Assembly: GCA_019685655.1 (NCBI GenBank)
Contig: JABFQP010000002.1
Span: forward strand, 186,001-250,000
Source of the DNA: Candidatus Bathyarchaeota archaeon A05DMB-5
GTDB taxonomy: Archaea; Thermoproteota; Bathyarchaeia; Bathyarchaeales; Bathycorpusculaceae
DNA length: 64,000 nt
Reading direction: 5' to 3'
Positions 1 through 8,491 of this stretch are shown here, one piece after another. Both the position numbers and the translations under genes were made by a program. The notes under the pieces were generated by a model. The model made no database searches, was not told the DNA's origin, and saw only the letters and a list, made by a program, of their open reading frames with translations. The stretch's first letter is position 1. Each line of letters begins with the position of its first letter.

Positions 1-4
1 TGAA

Positions 5-26
5 CCTATTTATAAGGGGGCTATAG
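5..26 (+). promoter_or_regulatory. TATA/G-run motif, copy A
   Basis: The sequence reads CCTATTTATAAGGGGGCTATAG. It is one of four near-identical motifs in the window (others at 1511-1533, 30983-31006 and, on the minus strand, 7363-7383). It holds a good archaeal TATA box (TTTATAA), a run of five G and then CTATA. The next gene at 88 has its own closer TATA-like box (TTTAAA at 55-60), so this copy may drive something else or not be a promoter. Confidence 0.45.
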
Positions 27-87
27 CAACCGCAGAACAACAATAGGCATATCCTTTAAATCTCTTAACACACTCACTTACTCTCCT

Positions 88-546
88 ATGTCAACAAAAA
101 ACGCCATCATAAACAAAGCCCTACACTACTTCAACGTAGAAGGCTGGAACTGCGCAGAATCCGTTTACATGGCAATCTTCCAAGAATACTACAAAATAGA
201 CGTCACACCAAAAACCGTCACCGCCTTCGGCGGCGGCATCGCCCGAACAGGCAGCATCTGCGGAGCAGTAAACGTTGCTATAATGGGCATAAGCCAAAAA
301 TACGGCAGAACCAGCCCAAAACAGCCTTTTATTCGCACGCAACGCCCAGTCTTCCAGTTCCTCAATAAAATTCTTGACCAATACGGCTCCTTAAGCTGCG
401 CCAAACTAAAACAGTCCCAACACGATAAGCTGGAAGGCAAAGTCCGCGAAGAAGACGCAAAAGAAAACCTCTGCACGCCACTAATAAAAACAGTAATCGA
501 AACCTTCTTAGCTATAGCCGAAAACAACAAGCAAACACACACGTAA
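88..546 (+). CDS. C_GCAxxG_C_C family redox protein
   Basis: A 152-residue protein with the cysteine pattern of the C_GCAxxG_C_C family of predicted redox-active proteins: C22 in WNCAESV, C58 in the SICGAVNVAIMG segment after a glycine-rich FGGGIARTG stretch, C104 and C129. Members are thought to bind a metal or take part in disulfide chemistry; no substrate is established. A TTTAAA box at 55-60 lies about 30 nt before the ATG, which implies an almost leaderless transcript. The coding strand is strongly A/C-rich, like the next genes. Family assignment is good; function is unknown. Confidence 0.8.
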   Translation: MSTKNAIINKALHYFNVEGWNCAESVYMAIFQEYYKIDVTPKTVTAFGGGIARTGSICGAVNVAIMGISQKYGRTSPKQPFIRTQRPVFQFLNKILDQYGSLSCAKLKQSQHDKLEGKVREEDAKENLCTPLIKTVIETFLAIAENNKQTHT

Positions 547-605
547 TTACCAAACAAAACTTTTTATCCAAGCGCCTCATGGATGTTCAGCGAGGAGTTT
601 AAAAC

Positions 606-1187
606 ATGGCGTTAGAAACAACCAAAATCTTAGGCGGAATAGGCGCAGTGCTAATGCTCGTCTCACCCATAGGCATGCACACGGGCATAGTAGGCATAGC
701 AGGCGTAATCCTCGTTTTAATAGCCCTAAGCAAACTCGCATACCACTACAAAGAACCAAGCATATTCAACAACGCCATCTACGGAATAATCACCGCAATA
801 GCAGGAGCAGCAATATTCCTCGGCATCATAGTCATAGCCGCATTCGACCTGATAAGAACACTTGGACTCGACGTCAGCTGGACAGACCCAACAATATTCC
901 AAAGAATTAAATGGCGAGAACTCTTCAATTGGGAAACTTTCGCGCCGTACATTATCGTCATAGCCCTCAGCCTAGTGATGCTCTTCATACTATTCGTAGT
1001 TGCATCAATGTTCCTCAAGAAGTCATTCAGTCTTCTCGGCGAAAAAACAGGCATACACGCATTCAAAACCGCTGGATTCCTAATCTTCCTTGGCGCAATA
1101 CTAACAATAATCGCAGTAGGCTTCCTCATAATGTGGATAGCCCTAATATTCCTCGCAATAGGCTTCTTCTCAATAAAAACAACCTAA
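606..1187 (+). CDS. DUF996-type four-helix membrane protein
   Basis: A 193-residue hydrophobic protein with about five predicted membrane segments: two near the N-terminus (roughly 8-45), one at 55-85, and two more around 118-140 and 155-190. The N-terminal GGIGAVLMLVSPIG and overall layout resemble archaeal DUF996 proteins, whose role is unknown. The upstream context is ACTTTTTATCC (TATA-like) about 37 nt before the ATG. It follows the redox protein gene in the same direction with a 59-bp gap and has the same A/C-rich codon use. Confidence 0.65.
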   Translation: MALETTKILGGIGAVLMLVSPIGMHTGIVGIAGVILVLIALSKLAYHYKEPSIFNNAIYGIITAIAGAAIFLGIIVIAAFDLIRTLGLDVSWTDPTIFQRIKWRELFNWETFAPYIIVIALSLVMLFILFVVASMFLKKSFSLLGEKTGIHAFKTAGFLIFLGAILTIIAVGFLIMWIALIFLAIGFFSIKTT

Positions 1188-1214
1188 ATTGCGCCGCTCA
1201 CCTTCCATTTTCTT

Positions 1215-1478
1215 TTAGCGCAACAGAAACCAACAATAACGCATGCTGAAATCTCTACTTCCACGCAAAATCTTAACCCTCACACGCGCAACATACAACA
1301 TCCCAACAGCCAACAACACACCCAACAAAACCGCACCAACAACAGAAAAATCATAACCCAACCTACGCTCACCAACACCATAAGTAAAATACAAACCCAA
1401 AAGAAACAAAACAACCCCAACAAAAAACAAAAACAAAAGAAGCCACCACCAAAACAGCCAATACCAAGCCCTACGCAC
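1215..1478 (-). CDS. Candidate small two-helix membrane protein
   Basis: An 87-residue frame starting with GTG, with two hydrophobic segments (about 5-33 and 42-66) separated by a polar loop containing GERRLGYDFS and followed by a basic tail. On the minus strand the motif at 1511-1533 supplies a TTATAAAT box about 35-40 nt upstream of the start. The region is extremely C/A-rich on the plus strand, which favours spurious open frames on the minus strand (another overlaps at 1280-1510), so this is only a candidate. The frame chosen here has the more protein-like soluble segments. Confidence 0.35.
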   Translation of the reverse strand: MRRAWYWLFWWWLLLFLFFVGVVLFLLGLYFTYGVGERRLGYDFSVVGAVLLGVLLAVGMLYVARVRVKILRGSRDFSMRYCWFLLR

Positions 1479-1510
1479 CCTTCAACACCCCAAACTAATA
1501 AAGCATTCAA

Positions 1511-1533
1511 CCTATTTATAAGGGGGGCTATAA
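1511..1533 (+). promoter_or_regulatory. TATA/G-run motif, copy B; likely promoter of the PHP gene
   Basis: Contains TTTATAAGGGGGGCTATA (1515-1532). The TATA box is about 50 nt before the ATG at 1570, a workable distance for an archaeal promoter with a leader of roughly 27 nt. The TATA box is near-palindromic, so it could also serve the minus-strand candidate ending at 1215. It shares an 18-nt core with the copy at 30983-31006. Confidence 0.5.
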
Positions 1534-1569
1534 CTCAAACACACAACAAAAAAACAAACCACAAAGAGC

Positions 1570-2184
1570 ATGAAACCCTTGATACGCGCAGACCTACACA
1601 TCCACACTAACTATTCGGCAGACTCCACAATCAACCCCAAAACCCTCATAGACCAACTAAACGCACACCCAACAATCAAAGCCATAGCCATAACAGACCA
1701 CAACACAACAGAAGGCTACTATCACGCAAAACAACTCGCATCCGCATACACGGACACACTCATAATCCCAGCAGCAGAAATAACCACAACACAAGGCGAC
1801 ATAATAATCCTAGGCACAGTAGAACTCCCACCAAAACCATGGACACCACAAAACATCACAAACCACGCAAAACAAAACAACGCCATAACAATCGCGGCCC
1901 ACCCATACCGCACATACGGATTAGGCGAAAACGCAAAGAACTACCAAATAGACGCAATAGAAACCCTAAATGGCACATCACCCACACACATAAACAAAAT
2001 GGCAGAAAACCTCGCCAAAACACTAAACCTACCAGGCGTTGCAGGAAGCGACGCACACAACACAGACGAACTATGGACAGTCTACACAGAAATCCAAGCA
2101 CCACCAGACATAAACGAAATCCTAAAAGCCATAAAAAAAGGAAAAGTCAAAACTGCATACGCCCCAAAGTCAATACATTTTTAA
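1570..2184 (+). CDS. PHP-domain phosphoesterase
   Basis: A 204-residue protein built entirely of a PHP domain. The metal-binding motifs are in order: DLHIHTNYSADS (8-19), TDHN near residue 42, an acidic AAEIT site near 70, AHPYRTYG near 112 and GSDAHN near 157. PHP proteins are metal-dependent phosphoesterases; stand-alone archaeal ones often act on small phosphate esters or RNA 5' ends, and the substrate cannot be told here. It precedes the aCPSF2-like RNase by 43 bp in the same direction, which mildly suggests a nucleic-acid role. Codons end heavily in A or C. Confidence 0.85.
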   Translation: MKPLIRADLHIHTNYSADSTINPKTLIDQLNAHPTIKAIAITDHNTTEGYYHAKQLASAYTDTLIIPAAEITTTQGDIIILGTVELPPKPWTPQNITNHAKQNNAITIAAHPYRTYGLGENAKNYQIDAIETLNGTSPTHINKMAENLAKTLNLPGVAGSDAHNTDELWTVYTEIQAPPDINEILKAIKKGKVKTAYAPKSIHF

Positions 2185-2227
2185 AACACCAAACAACATC
2201 AATACTGAATTAACAGATGAAAAATAA

Positions 2228-3493
2228 ATGACACCATTACAAATAGGATTCCTAGGCGGAACACGAGAAGTAGGCAGAATCGCCATAGCCGTTAAAACAG
2301 AAAAAACACAAGTCTTACTAGACTACGGAGTAATGCTAAACCACAAACCAGGATTCCCAATGCACGTACCACCAAAAGACGTCGACGCAGTAATCCTAAC
2401 GCATAGCCACCTTGACCACTCAGGCGCCGTCCCAATATTCTACATCCACGAAAGAAAACCACTCTACACAAACAAACTCAACCTAGAACTAACCCAAATA
2501 CTAATCGCAGACTTCATCCACCTATCAAGCTACTACCTACCATTCGAATACCTAGAACTAAAAACCATGACACGCAGCAACAAACACATAGACTACGACA
2601 AAAAAGAACAAATCAAAGACATAAACTTCCAACTCGTAAATGCTGGACACACACCAGGAAGCGCATCAATACTACTCGAGGCAGAAGGAAAACGAATACT
2701 CTACACAAGCGACTTCAACACCACAGACACAAGACTTCTAGAAGGCGCAAAAATGCAATACAACAATTTAGACGCCGTAATAATCGAAAGCACCTACGCA
2801 AACGAAGACCACACAGAACGCTTAGAACTCGAAAAACGCTTCGTAGACGAAACCACAGACGTCATCGAAAAAGGCGGAACAGTCCTCGTCCCAGCCTTCG
2901 GCGTTGGCAGATCACAAGAAATCGCATGCGTGCTAACAGCGCACCATTTTGAATATCCAATTTACATGGATGGAATGGCACGAGAAGCAAGCCGCATAAT
3001 ACTTAACTACAGAGAGTTTCTCAGAGACCCAAAACTCTTCAACGACACAATGCACACGGTTGAATGGATAGAAGGCTGGAGAGACCGCAGAAAAGCAACA
3101 AAAACACCATGCGTAATAATTTCTCCAGCTGGCATGCTCAAAGGTGGACCAGCAGTGTTTTACACGTCAAAAATAGGGAAAAAAGCACACAACGCCATTT
3201 TCTTAGTTAGTTATCAAATTCCTGGCACTCCCGGAAAAGAATTGTTGGAGAAAGGAGTGTGTTTGATTGATGGAAAAATGAGAAAGGTGAAGGCTCGAGT
3301 TCAACATTTCGACTTTTCCTCTCATTGCGGAGCAACTCAGCTTAAAGAAGCAGTTAAAGAACTTGGAGGAAACCCGAAGGTTTTTGTAGTTCACGGCGCA
3401 GAGGGAAACTGTGAACTTTTTGCAAAATGGATAAAGAACGAGTTAGGATTGGACGCTTCTGCTCCGAAAACTGGCGACGTAGTTAAGCTTTAA
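2228..3493 (+). CDS. Beta-CASP ribonuclease aCPSF2
   Basis: A 421-residue metallo-beta-lactamase/beta-CASP protein without N-terminal KH domains, which fits archaeal CPSF2 rather than aCPSF1. Visible motifs are HSHLDHSG (59-66), GHTPGSAS (motif 3), YTSDFN (motif 4), ESTYAN (motif A), PAFGVGRSQE (motif B region), ISPAGMLKGG and FDFSSHCG with the final VHGAEGN. The family processes or degrades RNA, acting as endo- or 5'-exonuclease. Base composition of the coding strand changes inside the gene: A/C-rich up to about 2950, then T/G-richer. The archaemetzincin gene follows after 11 bp. Confidence 0.9.
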   Translation: MTPLQIGFLGGTREVGRIAIAVKTEKTQVLLDYGVMLNHKPGFPMHVPPKDVDAVILTHSHLDHSGAVPIFYIHERKPLYTNKLNLELTQILIADFIHLSSYYLPFEYLELKTMTRSNKHIDYDKKEQIKDINFQLVNAGHTPGSASILLEAEGKRILYTSDFNTTDTRLLEGAKMQYNNLDAVIIESTYANEDHTERLELEKRFVDETTDVIEKGGTVLVPAFGVGRSQEIACVLTAHHFEYPIYMDGMAREASRIILNYREFLRDPKLFNDTMHTVEWIEGWRDRRKATKTPCVIISPAGMLKGGPAVFYTSKIGKKAHNAIFLVSYQIPGTPGKELLEKGVCLIDGKMRKVKARVQHFDFSSHCGATQLKEAVKELGGNPKVFVVHGAEGNCELFAKWIKNELGLDASAPKTGDVVKL

Positions 3494-3504
3494 CAAGTGG
3501 AACT

Positions 3505-4071
3505 ATGAAAATTGGGATTCTACGGATTGGTCAAGTGGATTCTTACATAGCAGATAGAATTCAAGAGAATTTGAAAATGATTTTTCCAGAAGCAACATGC
3601 GTAGTTGTAGATGAGAAGATTGCAATTCCTAAAGAAGCCTTAGACAAGACGAGAAACCAATACCGCTCAGACATCATCCTGAACAGAATTCACGCTTACG
3701 CTGAAAAAGAAGAAACTTTGAATAGAATATTGGGAATCGTGGATGTAGACACCTTTGTTCCACAACTGAACTTCGTTTTCGGAGAAGCAGAATTCCCCGG
3801 AAAAGCAGCGTTGATATCACTGTGGAGATTAAGACCGGAATTTTATGGTAAACCCGCAAATGTGGAGCTTTTTGTGGAGAGAAGCACAAAGGAAGCAGTG
3901 CACGAGCTTGGACATACGCTGGGTTTGCGGCATTGCTCTAATCCGTTTTGTGTTATGTATTTTTCAAATTCCATTTTCGAAACTGACAGAAAACAAAGCT
4001 TATTCTGCAGTAAATGTTATCAGAAAGCTGAGAAAACCATCAAAGACATAGGTAAGCACATTGAACGATAA
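3505..4071 (+). CDS. amzA: Archaemetzincin metallopeptidase
   Basis: A 188-residue zinc peptidase with the diagnostic archaemetzincin signature: HELGHTLGLRH (133-143, three zinc histidines and general base E134), followed by C144, C149, the Met-turn M151 and a CxxC at 168-171. The four cysteines form a second, structural zinc site in this family. Physiological substrates are unknown. The 3' end overlaps the next gene by 11 bp, so the two are probably translated together. Confidence 0.93.
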   Translation: MKIGILRIGQVDSYIADRIQENLKMIFPEATCVVVDEKIAIPKEALDKTRNQYRSDIILNRIHAYAEKEETLNRILGIVDVDTFVPQLNFVFGEAEFPGKAALISLWRLRPEFYGKPANVELFVERSTKEAVHELGHTLGLRHCSNPFCVMYFSNSIFETDRKQSLFCSKCYQKAEKTIKDIGKHIER

Positions 4072-4879
4072 GTTTAAAGTTAAGCCTATACATTTGGCGC
4101 CTATTTTAGTAAGTCTCCTATTTGGGCTGTTGTGTGCTTTTCTGCTTTTGACGTTTTCCATGGAAATTTATGTGGTTACGCCATTTCCGGAAGGTGTTGG
4201 GTCGTTTGGTAACGCGTTTTATTTTGTTGTCTTAGTTGGAGTTGGCGCGTTGTTGCTGTATTTGCTTGTTAAGAGGAAAAGTCGTAGATTGATTAGTTTG
4301 GTTACTGGTTTTGCTTTGACAGTTGCGGTTTTTATGCTTTCGGTTGTTTACTTTTCGGCTATATTTTCTTTTTTTGCGGTCGCATATATCGATGTTTTGA
4401 CTTTGGCGTTATCCTTGGTTGTGACAGTTTCTGCGTATTTTGCAATTTTTCGGGCTAGAAGTAGTGTTTATGATTTTACAGTTCTTTGTTTGGGTGGTGC
4501 TTTGGGGACTTTTTTGGGTTTTTCGATTCCAACTTTGAGTGCGCTGTTGATTTTGGGTTTTCTGGCGGTTTATGATGCTTTTGCCGTTTATTATGGACCT
4601 GTTGGAAAAATAGCTCGTAGTGGACTTGAACAATTGCGCGGTTTGAGTTTTTCTTTTAAGAATGTGCAGATGGGGTTGGGTGATTTGACTTTTTATTCCA
4701 TGTTGACGAGTCGAGTGTTTTTTGATTTTGGTCCTGTTTTTTGTTTTGTTTCTATGATGGGTGTTTTGGTTGGTGTGTTTTTTGCTTTTAAGATGTTGGA
4801 GAAAAAGGGGATGTTTCCAGGACTGCCTTTTCCAATAGCATTAGGTTTAATACCATTGGTTATGTCGTTTTTTATTTAA
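4061..4879 (+). CDS. Presenilin/signal-peptide-peptidase-like intramembrane aspartyl protease
   Basis: A 272-residue polytopic membrane protein with about eight or nine hydrophobic segments. The two catalytic motifs of family A22 (presenilin/SPP) are present: YD at 171-172 and GLGD at 205-208 in successive helices, with a LPFPIALGL segment (255-263) standing in for the PAL motif. Archaeal homologues cleave peptides inside the membrane. The TTG start lies inside the archaemetzincin gene; a soluble and a membrane protease are therefore encoded back to back. The coding strand is strikingly T/G-rich, opposite to the genes before 3 kb. Confidence 0.85.
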   Translation: MNDKFKVKPIHLAPILVSLLFGLLCAFLLLTFSMEIYVVTPFPEGVGSFGNAFYFVVLVGVGALLLYLLVKRKSRRLISLVTGFALTVAVFMLSVVYFSAIFSFFAVAYIDVLTLALSLVVTVSAYFAIFRARSSVYDFTVLCLGGALGTFLGFSIPTLSALLILGFLAVYDAFAVYYGPVGKIARSGLEQLRGLSFSFKNVQMGLGDLTFYSMLTSRVFFDFGPVFCFVSMMGVLVGVFFAFKMLEKKGMFPGLPFPIALGLIPLVMSFFI

Positions 4880-4926
4880 GAAAAGTTGAAAATATAAGAT
4901 TGGAAAGGACAATTAACTTGGTTTGA

Positions 4927-6528
4927 GTGAGAAGGGAAAGTGTGTTGAGGGATTTCATTAAAAAATTGCTGGTTATCTTGTGCGTTGTGATTGTGGCGTC
5001 TGTGGCTTTATACTTTTATGTTATTCGCTACAGCTCCATTACTGATAATGTTGCCCCGCAATGGAAGAATCAAAATCAAAGTGATTCGTGGATTTTGCAG
5101 GGCGAACGCATTTTTCTTCAAGCAGATGGTAGGGATAATTTTGTGCTTTGTAAGGCTGTTCTTGCGACAAATGAAAGTGGAGTTTGGAGAAACGAGACTA
5201 AATACGCTTTTATGTGGAGGCAAGAAGTTGTTTTCGGCTTTGACAATTTTGGCACTGCGACGTATGAAGATGGAGTGTTGTATGCGCCTTCGAAAGGAGA
5301 CAACAAAGTTTACGCGGTAAACGCTTCCAATGGTAATGTTATCTGGAGCACTACGGTTAGGCAATGTGATGCTTCTCCATACATAGATGAGGATGTTGTT
5401 TATGTGGGTGAATGCATGGGTCCTAACCATGAACCTGTACCGTTTCCAAAGGCAATGGCATTAAACAAGACTAATGGTGAAGTAGTTTGGGAGTTTGTTG
5501 AGCCAAATGATTCTACTTGGGTGGGTTCGCCTGTTGTCTATGGTGATTACGTGTATTTTACAACGTATGGTTCTGGAGTTTACGCTTTAAACAAAACTAA
5601 TGGCGCGCCTATCTGGCAGTGTGACATTGGAAAGATAGTTTGTTCTGTTGCATATCATAATGGAATGGTTTTTGTTTCGACGCATGAACCATCTGGACAA
5701 TACGCTTTCAATGCGACAACTGGAGAAATAATATGGCAAAAAAATTATGGAGCATCCTGGGATTCTTCACCAATAATCTACGAGGGAATGATTATTCAGG
5801 TTACGAGAAACACGGCTGGAGTGTGGTCTGCTCATGTATTGAATGGAACAAATGGGGCAGTTATACGGAAATTTGAGGGAAAGGGAAGCTGCAGCACGCC
5901 TTTGGTGCATGATGGCAAAATATTTATTCCAAGCGAGGATTGGCGCATTTGGGCTTTTGATTTAACGACTGGAAGCGAATTGTGGCACAGCGTTCAACTT
6001 CACAACGGAACTCTTCAGAACCACAGTTATTGCAGTCCAGCTGCATCTGGTGGAGCGATTTATTATCAGGCTTTAAATGGAACATTCTATGTGATAGACG
6101 AGGCGGATGGAGGTGTTCTTTGGTCTTATGATTTAGGAGGATATGGTTTTGGAAGTCCAAGTGTTGGTGATGGGTGCGTTTTTATTACGAATGATTTTGC
6201 GCTTTACGCTTTTAGGATAGGACCTGGTGTTGGTGATTGGCGAATGTTTTGTGGCGACGAGTTGCATCAGAGTGTTTCGGAATATGGCGTGGATTATGTG
6301 CGGTATCCGTTGACGGAGCCTAAGAATTGTGTTAGTTTCTTTAATGTTTGGGTTACTGTAAGGTTTGTTTGGTGCAATAAGACGATTGCTTCAGATGCGA
6401 TAGCGTGGAGAATTTACTTTTTTGATTTTGCGGGAAACGTGAATGCGACTGACATGATGGTTTTTCGTGTTCGCATGCCAGCGCAAGAGATGGCTACGGT
6501 TAGTTCGTTGTTCAAAGTAAAAGCGTAA
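4927..6528 (+). CDS. Membrane-anchored PQQ-type beta-propeller protein
   Basis: A 533-residue protein with an N-terminal membrane anchor (about 11-33) and at least seven PQQ-like propeller blades, recognisable by repeated YALN-TNG-xxW and similar segments. Many NxT/NxS sites suggest exposure outside the cell and glycosylation. The last 100 residues depart from the repeat pattern. No PQQ-dehydrogenase active-site motif is evident, so it is more likely a structural or binding protein than an enzyme. The start is uncertain: GTG 4927 is used here, but GTG 4942 and TTG 4945 are possible. It stands alone. Confidence 0.8.
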   Translation: MRRESVLRDFIKKLLVILCVVIVASVALYFYVIRYSSITDNVAPQWKNQNQSDSWILQGERIFLQADGRDNFVLCKAVLATNESGVWRNETKYAFMWRQEVVFGFDNFGTATYEDGVLYAPSKGDNKVYAVNASNGNVIWSTTVRQCDASPYIDEDVVYVGECMGPNHEPVPFPKAMALNKTNGEVVWEFVEPNDSTWVGSPVVYGDYVYFTTYGSGVYALNKTNGAPIWQCDIGKIVCSVAYHNGMVFVSTHEPSGQYAFNATTGEIIWQKNYGASWDSSPIIYEGMIIQVTRNTAGVWSAHVLNGTNGAVIRKFEGKGSCSTPLVHDGKIFIPSEDWRIWAFDLTTGSELWHSVQLHNGTLQNHSYCSPAASGGAIYYQALNGTFYVIDEADGGVLWSYDLGGYGFGSPSVGDGCVFITNDFALYAFRIGPGVGDWRMFCGDELHQSVSEYGVDYVRYPLTEPKNCVSFFNVWVTVRFVWCNKTIASDAIAWRIYFFDFAGNVNATDMMVFRVRMPAQEMATVSSLFKVKA

Positions 6529-6540
6529 TGTTTTTTTGTT

Positions 6541-6720
6541 TTAGTTACTTGAAAGCACCAATCGCGTGGAGTTTACGTCAACTTCCACTATCTTGCAGTT
6601 TTTGAATTCTTTAGATTCTCCAAGCACGTTTTTGATAAGAATGCGGTTATTTTCCATTTTCGCGTAAACAACGTCTTTGAAAACTGTTTTTCCATCGAGT
6701 ATTACGGTGAATTCGCACAT
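6541..6720 (-). CDS. cooT: CooT-family small nickel-binding protein
   Basis: A 59-residue protein on the minus strand, starting MCEFTVILDGK and ending VLSSN. Cys2 directly after the initiator, the hydrophobic strand pattern and the LIKNVLGESKEF segment match the CooT family. In the bacterial CO-dehydrogenase system CooT is a dimeric nickel-binding protein that uses Cys2. It is convergent with the propeller gene (13-bp gap) and divergent from the ferredoxin gene. Because the window also encodes a Ni-dependent CODH/ACS and two CooC ATPases, a role in nickel supply is plausible, though many archaeal homologues are uncharacterised. Confidence 0.8.
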   Translation of the reverse strand: MCEFTVILDGKTVFKDVVYAKMENNRILIKNVLGESKEFKNCKIVEVDVNSTRLVLSSN

Positions 6721-6842
6721 TCACACCACAACCGACAACAAATAAAATGTGCTTAGTTATAAATGTCTCCTTTGTTTGTGTATTTTGGATAAGTAGTTAT
6801 AATCCACGAGTATTATAGGTTTTAATTCTTGTAGATTAAAAG

Positions 6843-7319
6843 ATGAAAGTAATGCCCAAGAAAAAGGAATCTGACAAGTCTTCGGATGTTAACATATTTC
6901 AAATTCTTACGGAAACGGCTGAAAAAGAGAAAAAGAAGCGCAGAGAGGAACTTTTGGCTCCGTTGGGCATAAAAGAGTTTTTTGTTGAAGGAAAAATATC
7001 GATTGACAAGCGAACGTGTAAGGGTGTCGAGTGCAAACTCTGCATAAAGGCTTGTCCAACTAATGCTTTGTTTTGGAAAAGTGGCGAAGTTGGGATAACT
7101 GAAGACTTGTGCATTTACTGTGGCTCATGTGTCTTAAACTGTATTGTGGATGATTGCATAAAAATTGTGAGAAGAAGGCAGAATGGACAAACTGAACGTT
7201 TCAGTAAACCGAAAGATTTCGTAACGCTTCAACATGGCATCTGTGCAAGAAAACGTTTTGAAAGAATTAATGATGTTTTTTCAAAACCAGAAACCTGCCT
7301 TGAAAGGTACAAGAAATAA
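6843..7319 (+). CDS. Ferredoxin-like protein with two [4Fe-4S] sites
   Basis: A 158-residue protein with a charged, probably helical N-terminus (1-45), then a bacterial-type ferredoxin fold. Cysteines C59, C64, C67 and C71-Pro form the first cluster with an unusual CX4C opening; C90, C93, C96 and C100 form the second. A basic tail of about 50 residues follows. It is too long for a plain ferredoxin and may be an electron-transfer subunit. Start at ATG 6843; a second Met lies at codon 4. It is the last gene before the mobile-element insertion and would originally have faced the 3' end of the cdh operon. Confidence 0.82.
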   Translation: MKVMPKKKESDKSSDVNIFQILTETAEKEKKKRREELLAPLGIKEFFVEGKISIDKRTCKGVECKLCIKACPTNALFWKSGEVGITEDLCIYCGSCVLNCIVDDCIKIVRRRQNGQTERFSKPKDFVTLQHGICARKRFERINDVFSKPETCLERYKK

Positions 7320-7362
7320 AAATAATTTTAGAAGCACGTGATTTTGATGCCTTCTTTTGAGA

Positions 7363-7383
7363 GGTACCCCCCTTATATATACT
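7363..7383 (-). promoter_or_regulatory. TATA/G-run motif, copy D (minus strand)
   Basis: On the minus strand this reads AGTATATATAAGGGGGGTACC, matching the other copies in TATAAGGGGGG. It partly overlaps the left target-site copy of the mobile element, so the element inserted next to this motif in what was a convergent intergenic region. Confidence 0.4.
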
Positions 7384-7391
7384 TTGAATTT
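7377..7391. repeat. Target-site duplication, left copy (15 bp)
   Basis: ATATACTTTGAATTT, identical to 11853-11867. The two copies flank the inverted repeats exactly, as expected for a staggered-cut integration. A 14-15 bp duplication is typical of casposase (Cas1) integration. Confidence 0.9.
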
Positions 7392-7411
7392 CCTTCCTTC
7401 CTTCCTTAAAC
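7392..7411. repeat. Terminal inverted repeat, left end
   Basis: Four CCTT units followed by AAAC. The right end (11836-11851) is the reverse complement with three units, so the ends differ by one CCTT, probably from slippage. Confidence 0.85.
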
Positions 7412-7429
7412 TTTAAAAATAGAAAAAGG

Positions 7430-8479
7430 TTAGGGTTGTTGAGTGGTTAGTGGTTTTAAGAGAAAAGGGTTGATAGTGAAGGTGTTGAGGTTTACGATTC
7501 GTGGTTGCCATGCTGATTTTTCATTGCGGATATACTGAGCAAATAAGAAGGCTTCTTCTGAAATTAGAGTTTCAATTTGTTGACGTAAACCATGACGGAA
7601 ACGTTCTATTCTGACATGTTGATGCAGAAACTCATGTAAAGCCTTAACAAATTTTTTGGTTTCAGCTTTGCCTAGAAAAAGCCTAGAACCTTTATTCTGA
7701 TAGTTCAGAGTAAACATCAAGTCTTTATTCTTAATGCAGTATTCAATAACGAAGTAGTCAATGAGATAACGGTAAATCTCCATGAAATCACAGACAAAAC
7801 TAGGCTTTTGAGGTTGAACACTATGCATGAAACCAAGATAAGGCTCAAGCTTAGCTTTAATCACAGCTTGATAAACCTTCCACGACAACACTTCATAAGC
7901 TAAATTAAAGAGGTTGTTGACTCCATCATAAGCATTATAGGTTTGTCTTGATTTAGGCTTAATCTTCTTAGGTAACAAACTGAACAGTCGTTGAAAGTAA
8001 GCCTTACTGTGCATGGCTTCAAAATGCATGACGTTTGTGAGACTGTCTAAGCCTTCGATTTTGTCTAGGTCATCATGAGGTTTAAGGTTTAATTTCTCTA
8101 AGACTTGATTCTGTCCTTCAAACTTAGCTTTAATAATGGTTTTGGCAATTTTAACTCTACGTTCAACATCACGATAAGCTTCATACTGCATAATGCGAGT
8201 TTTAACATGACTGTCGTAATTGAGAGGTTTAAGAACAGCTATGGGCTTGTTGTTTCTGGTCATAACAAGAACATCAACTTCAAAAAAGCCAAGACTAGCC
8301 AAAGCACCAACACTGACAAGACTACCGCTTTTAAGGATAACTTCGCCAATGTCGTTTTCAATAAGCGGATATTTTTCAGTTTTGCCGTTCCTACGCTTAA
8401 CATGAAAACATCCCTTAGTCATACCTAGATAATCACCGTAGTCATCAAGAACAATACTGAAGACCTTAGCTCGAACCAT
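7430..8479 (-). CDS. cas1: Solo Cas1 integrase (casposase)
   Basis: A 349-residue Cas1. The beta-rich N-terminal domain (about 1-85) precedes the helical catalytic domain with the Cas1 residues in place: E154 in MHFEAMHSKAYF, H219 in LEPYLGFMHS and D231/E234 in CDFMEIYRYLID. The stretch before H219 (YDGVNNLFNLAYEVL) is also typical. A C-terminal extension of about 40-50 residues could hold the extra DNA-binding part seen in casposases. I place the start at ATG 8479 because AGGTGA lies five bases upstream; an in-frame GTG at 8488 is part of that ribosome site. It is coupled to the zinc-ribbon gene upstream. No Cas2 or CRISPR is in the window, so the likely substrate is the element's own ends. 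Confidence 0.92.
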   Translation of the reverse strand: MVRAKVFSIVLDDYGDYLGMTKGCFHVKRRNGKTEKYPLIENDIGEVILKSGSLVSVGALASLGFFEVDVLVMTRNNKPIAVLKPLNYDSHVKTRIMQYEAYRDVERRVKIAKTIIKAKFEGQNQVLEKLNLKPHDDLDKIEGLDSLTNVMHFEAMHSKAYFQRLFSLLPKKIKPKSRQTYNAYDGVNNLFNLAYEVLSWKVYQAVIKAKLEPYLGFMHSVQPQKPSFVCDFMEIYRYLIDYFVIEYCIKNKDLMFTLNYQNKGSRLFLGKAETKKFVKALHEFLHQHVRIERFRHGLRQQIETLISEEAFLFAQYIRNEKSAWQPRIVNLNTFTINPFLLKPLTTQQP

Positions 8480-8491
8480 AACCCTCACCTT

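Noticed and set aside
1280-1510. 76-codon minus-strand frame rich in Gly, Phe and Cys
   Set aside because: It overlaps a more protein-like frame at 1215-1478 and results from the C/A-rich plus strand, which removes stops from the minus strand.
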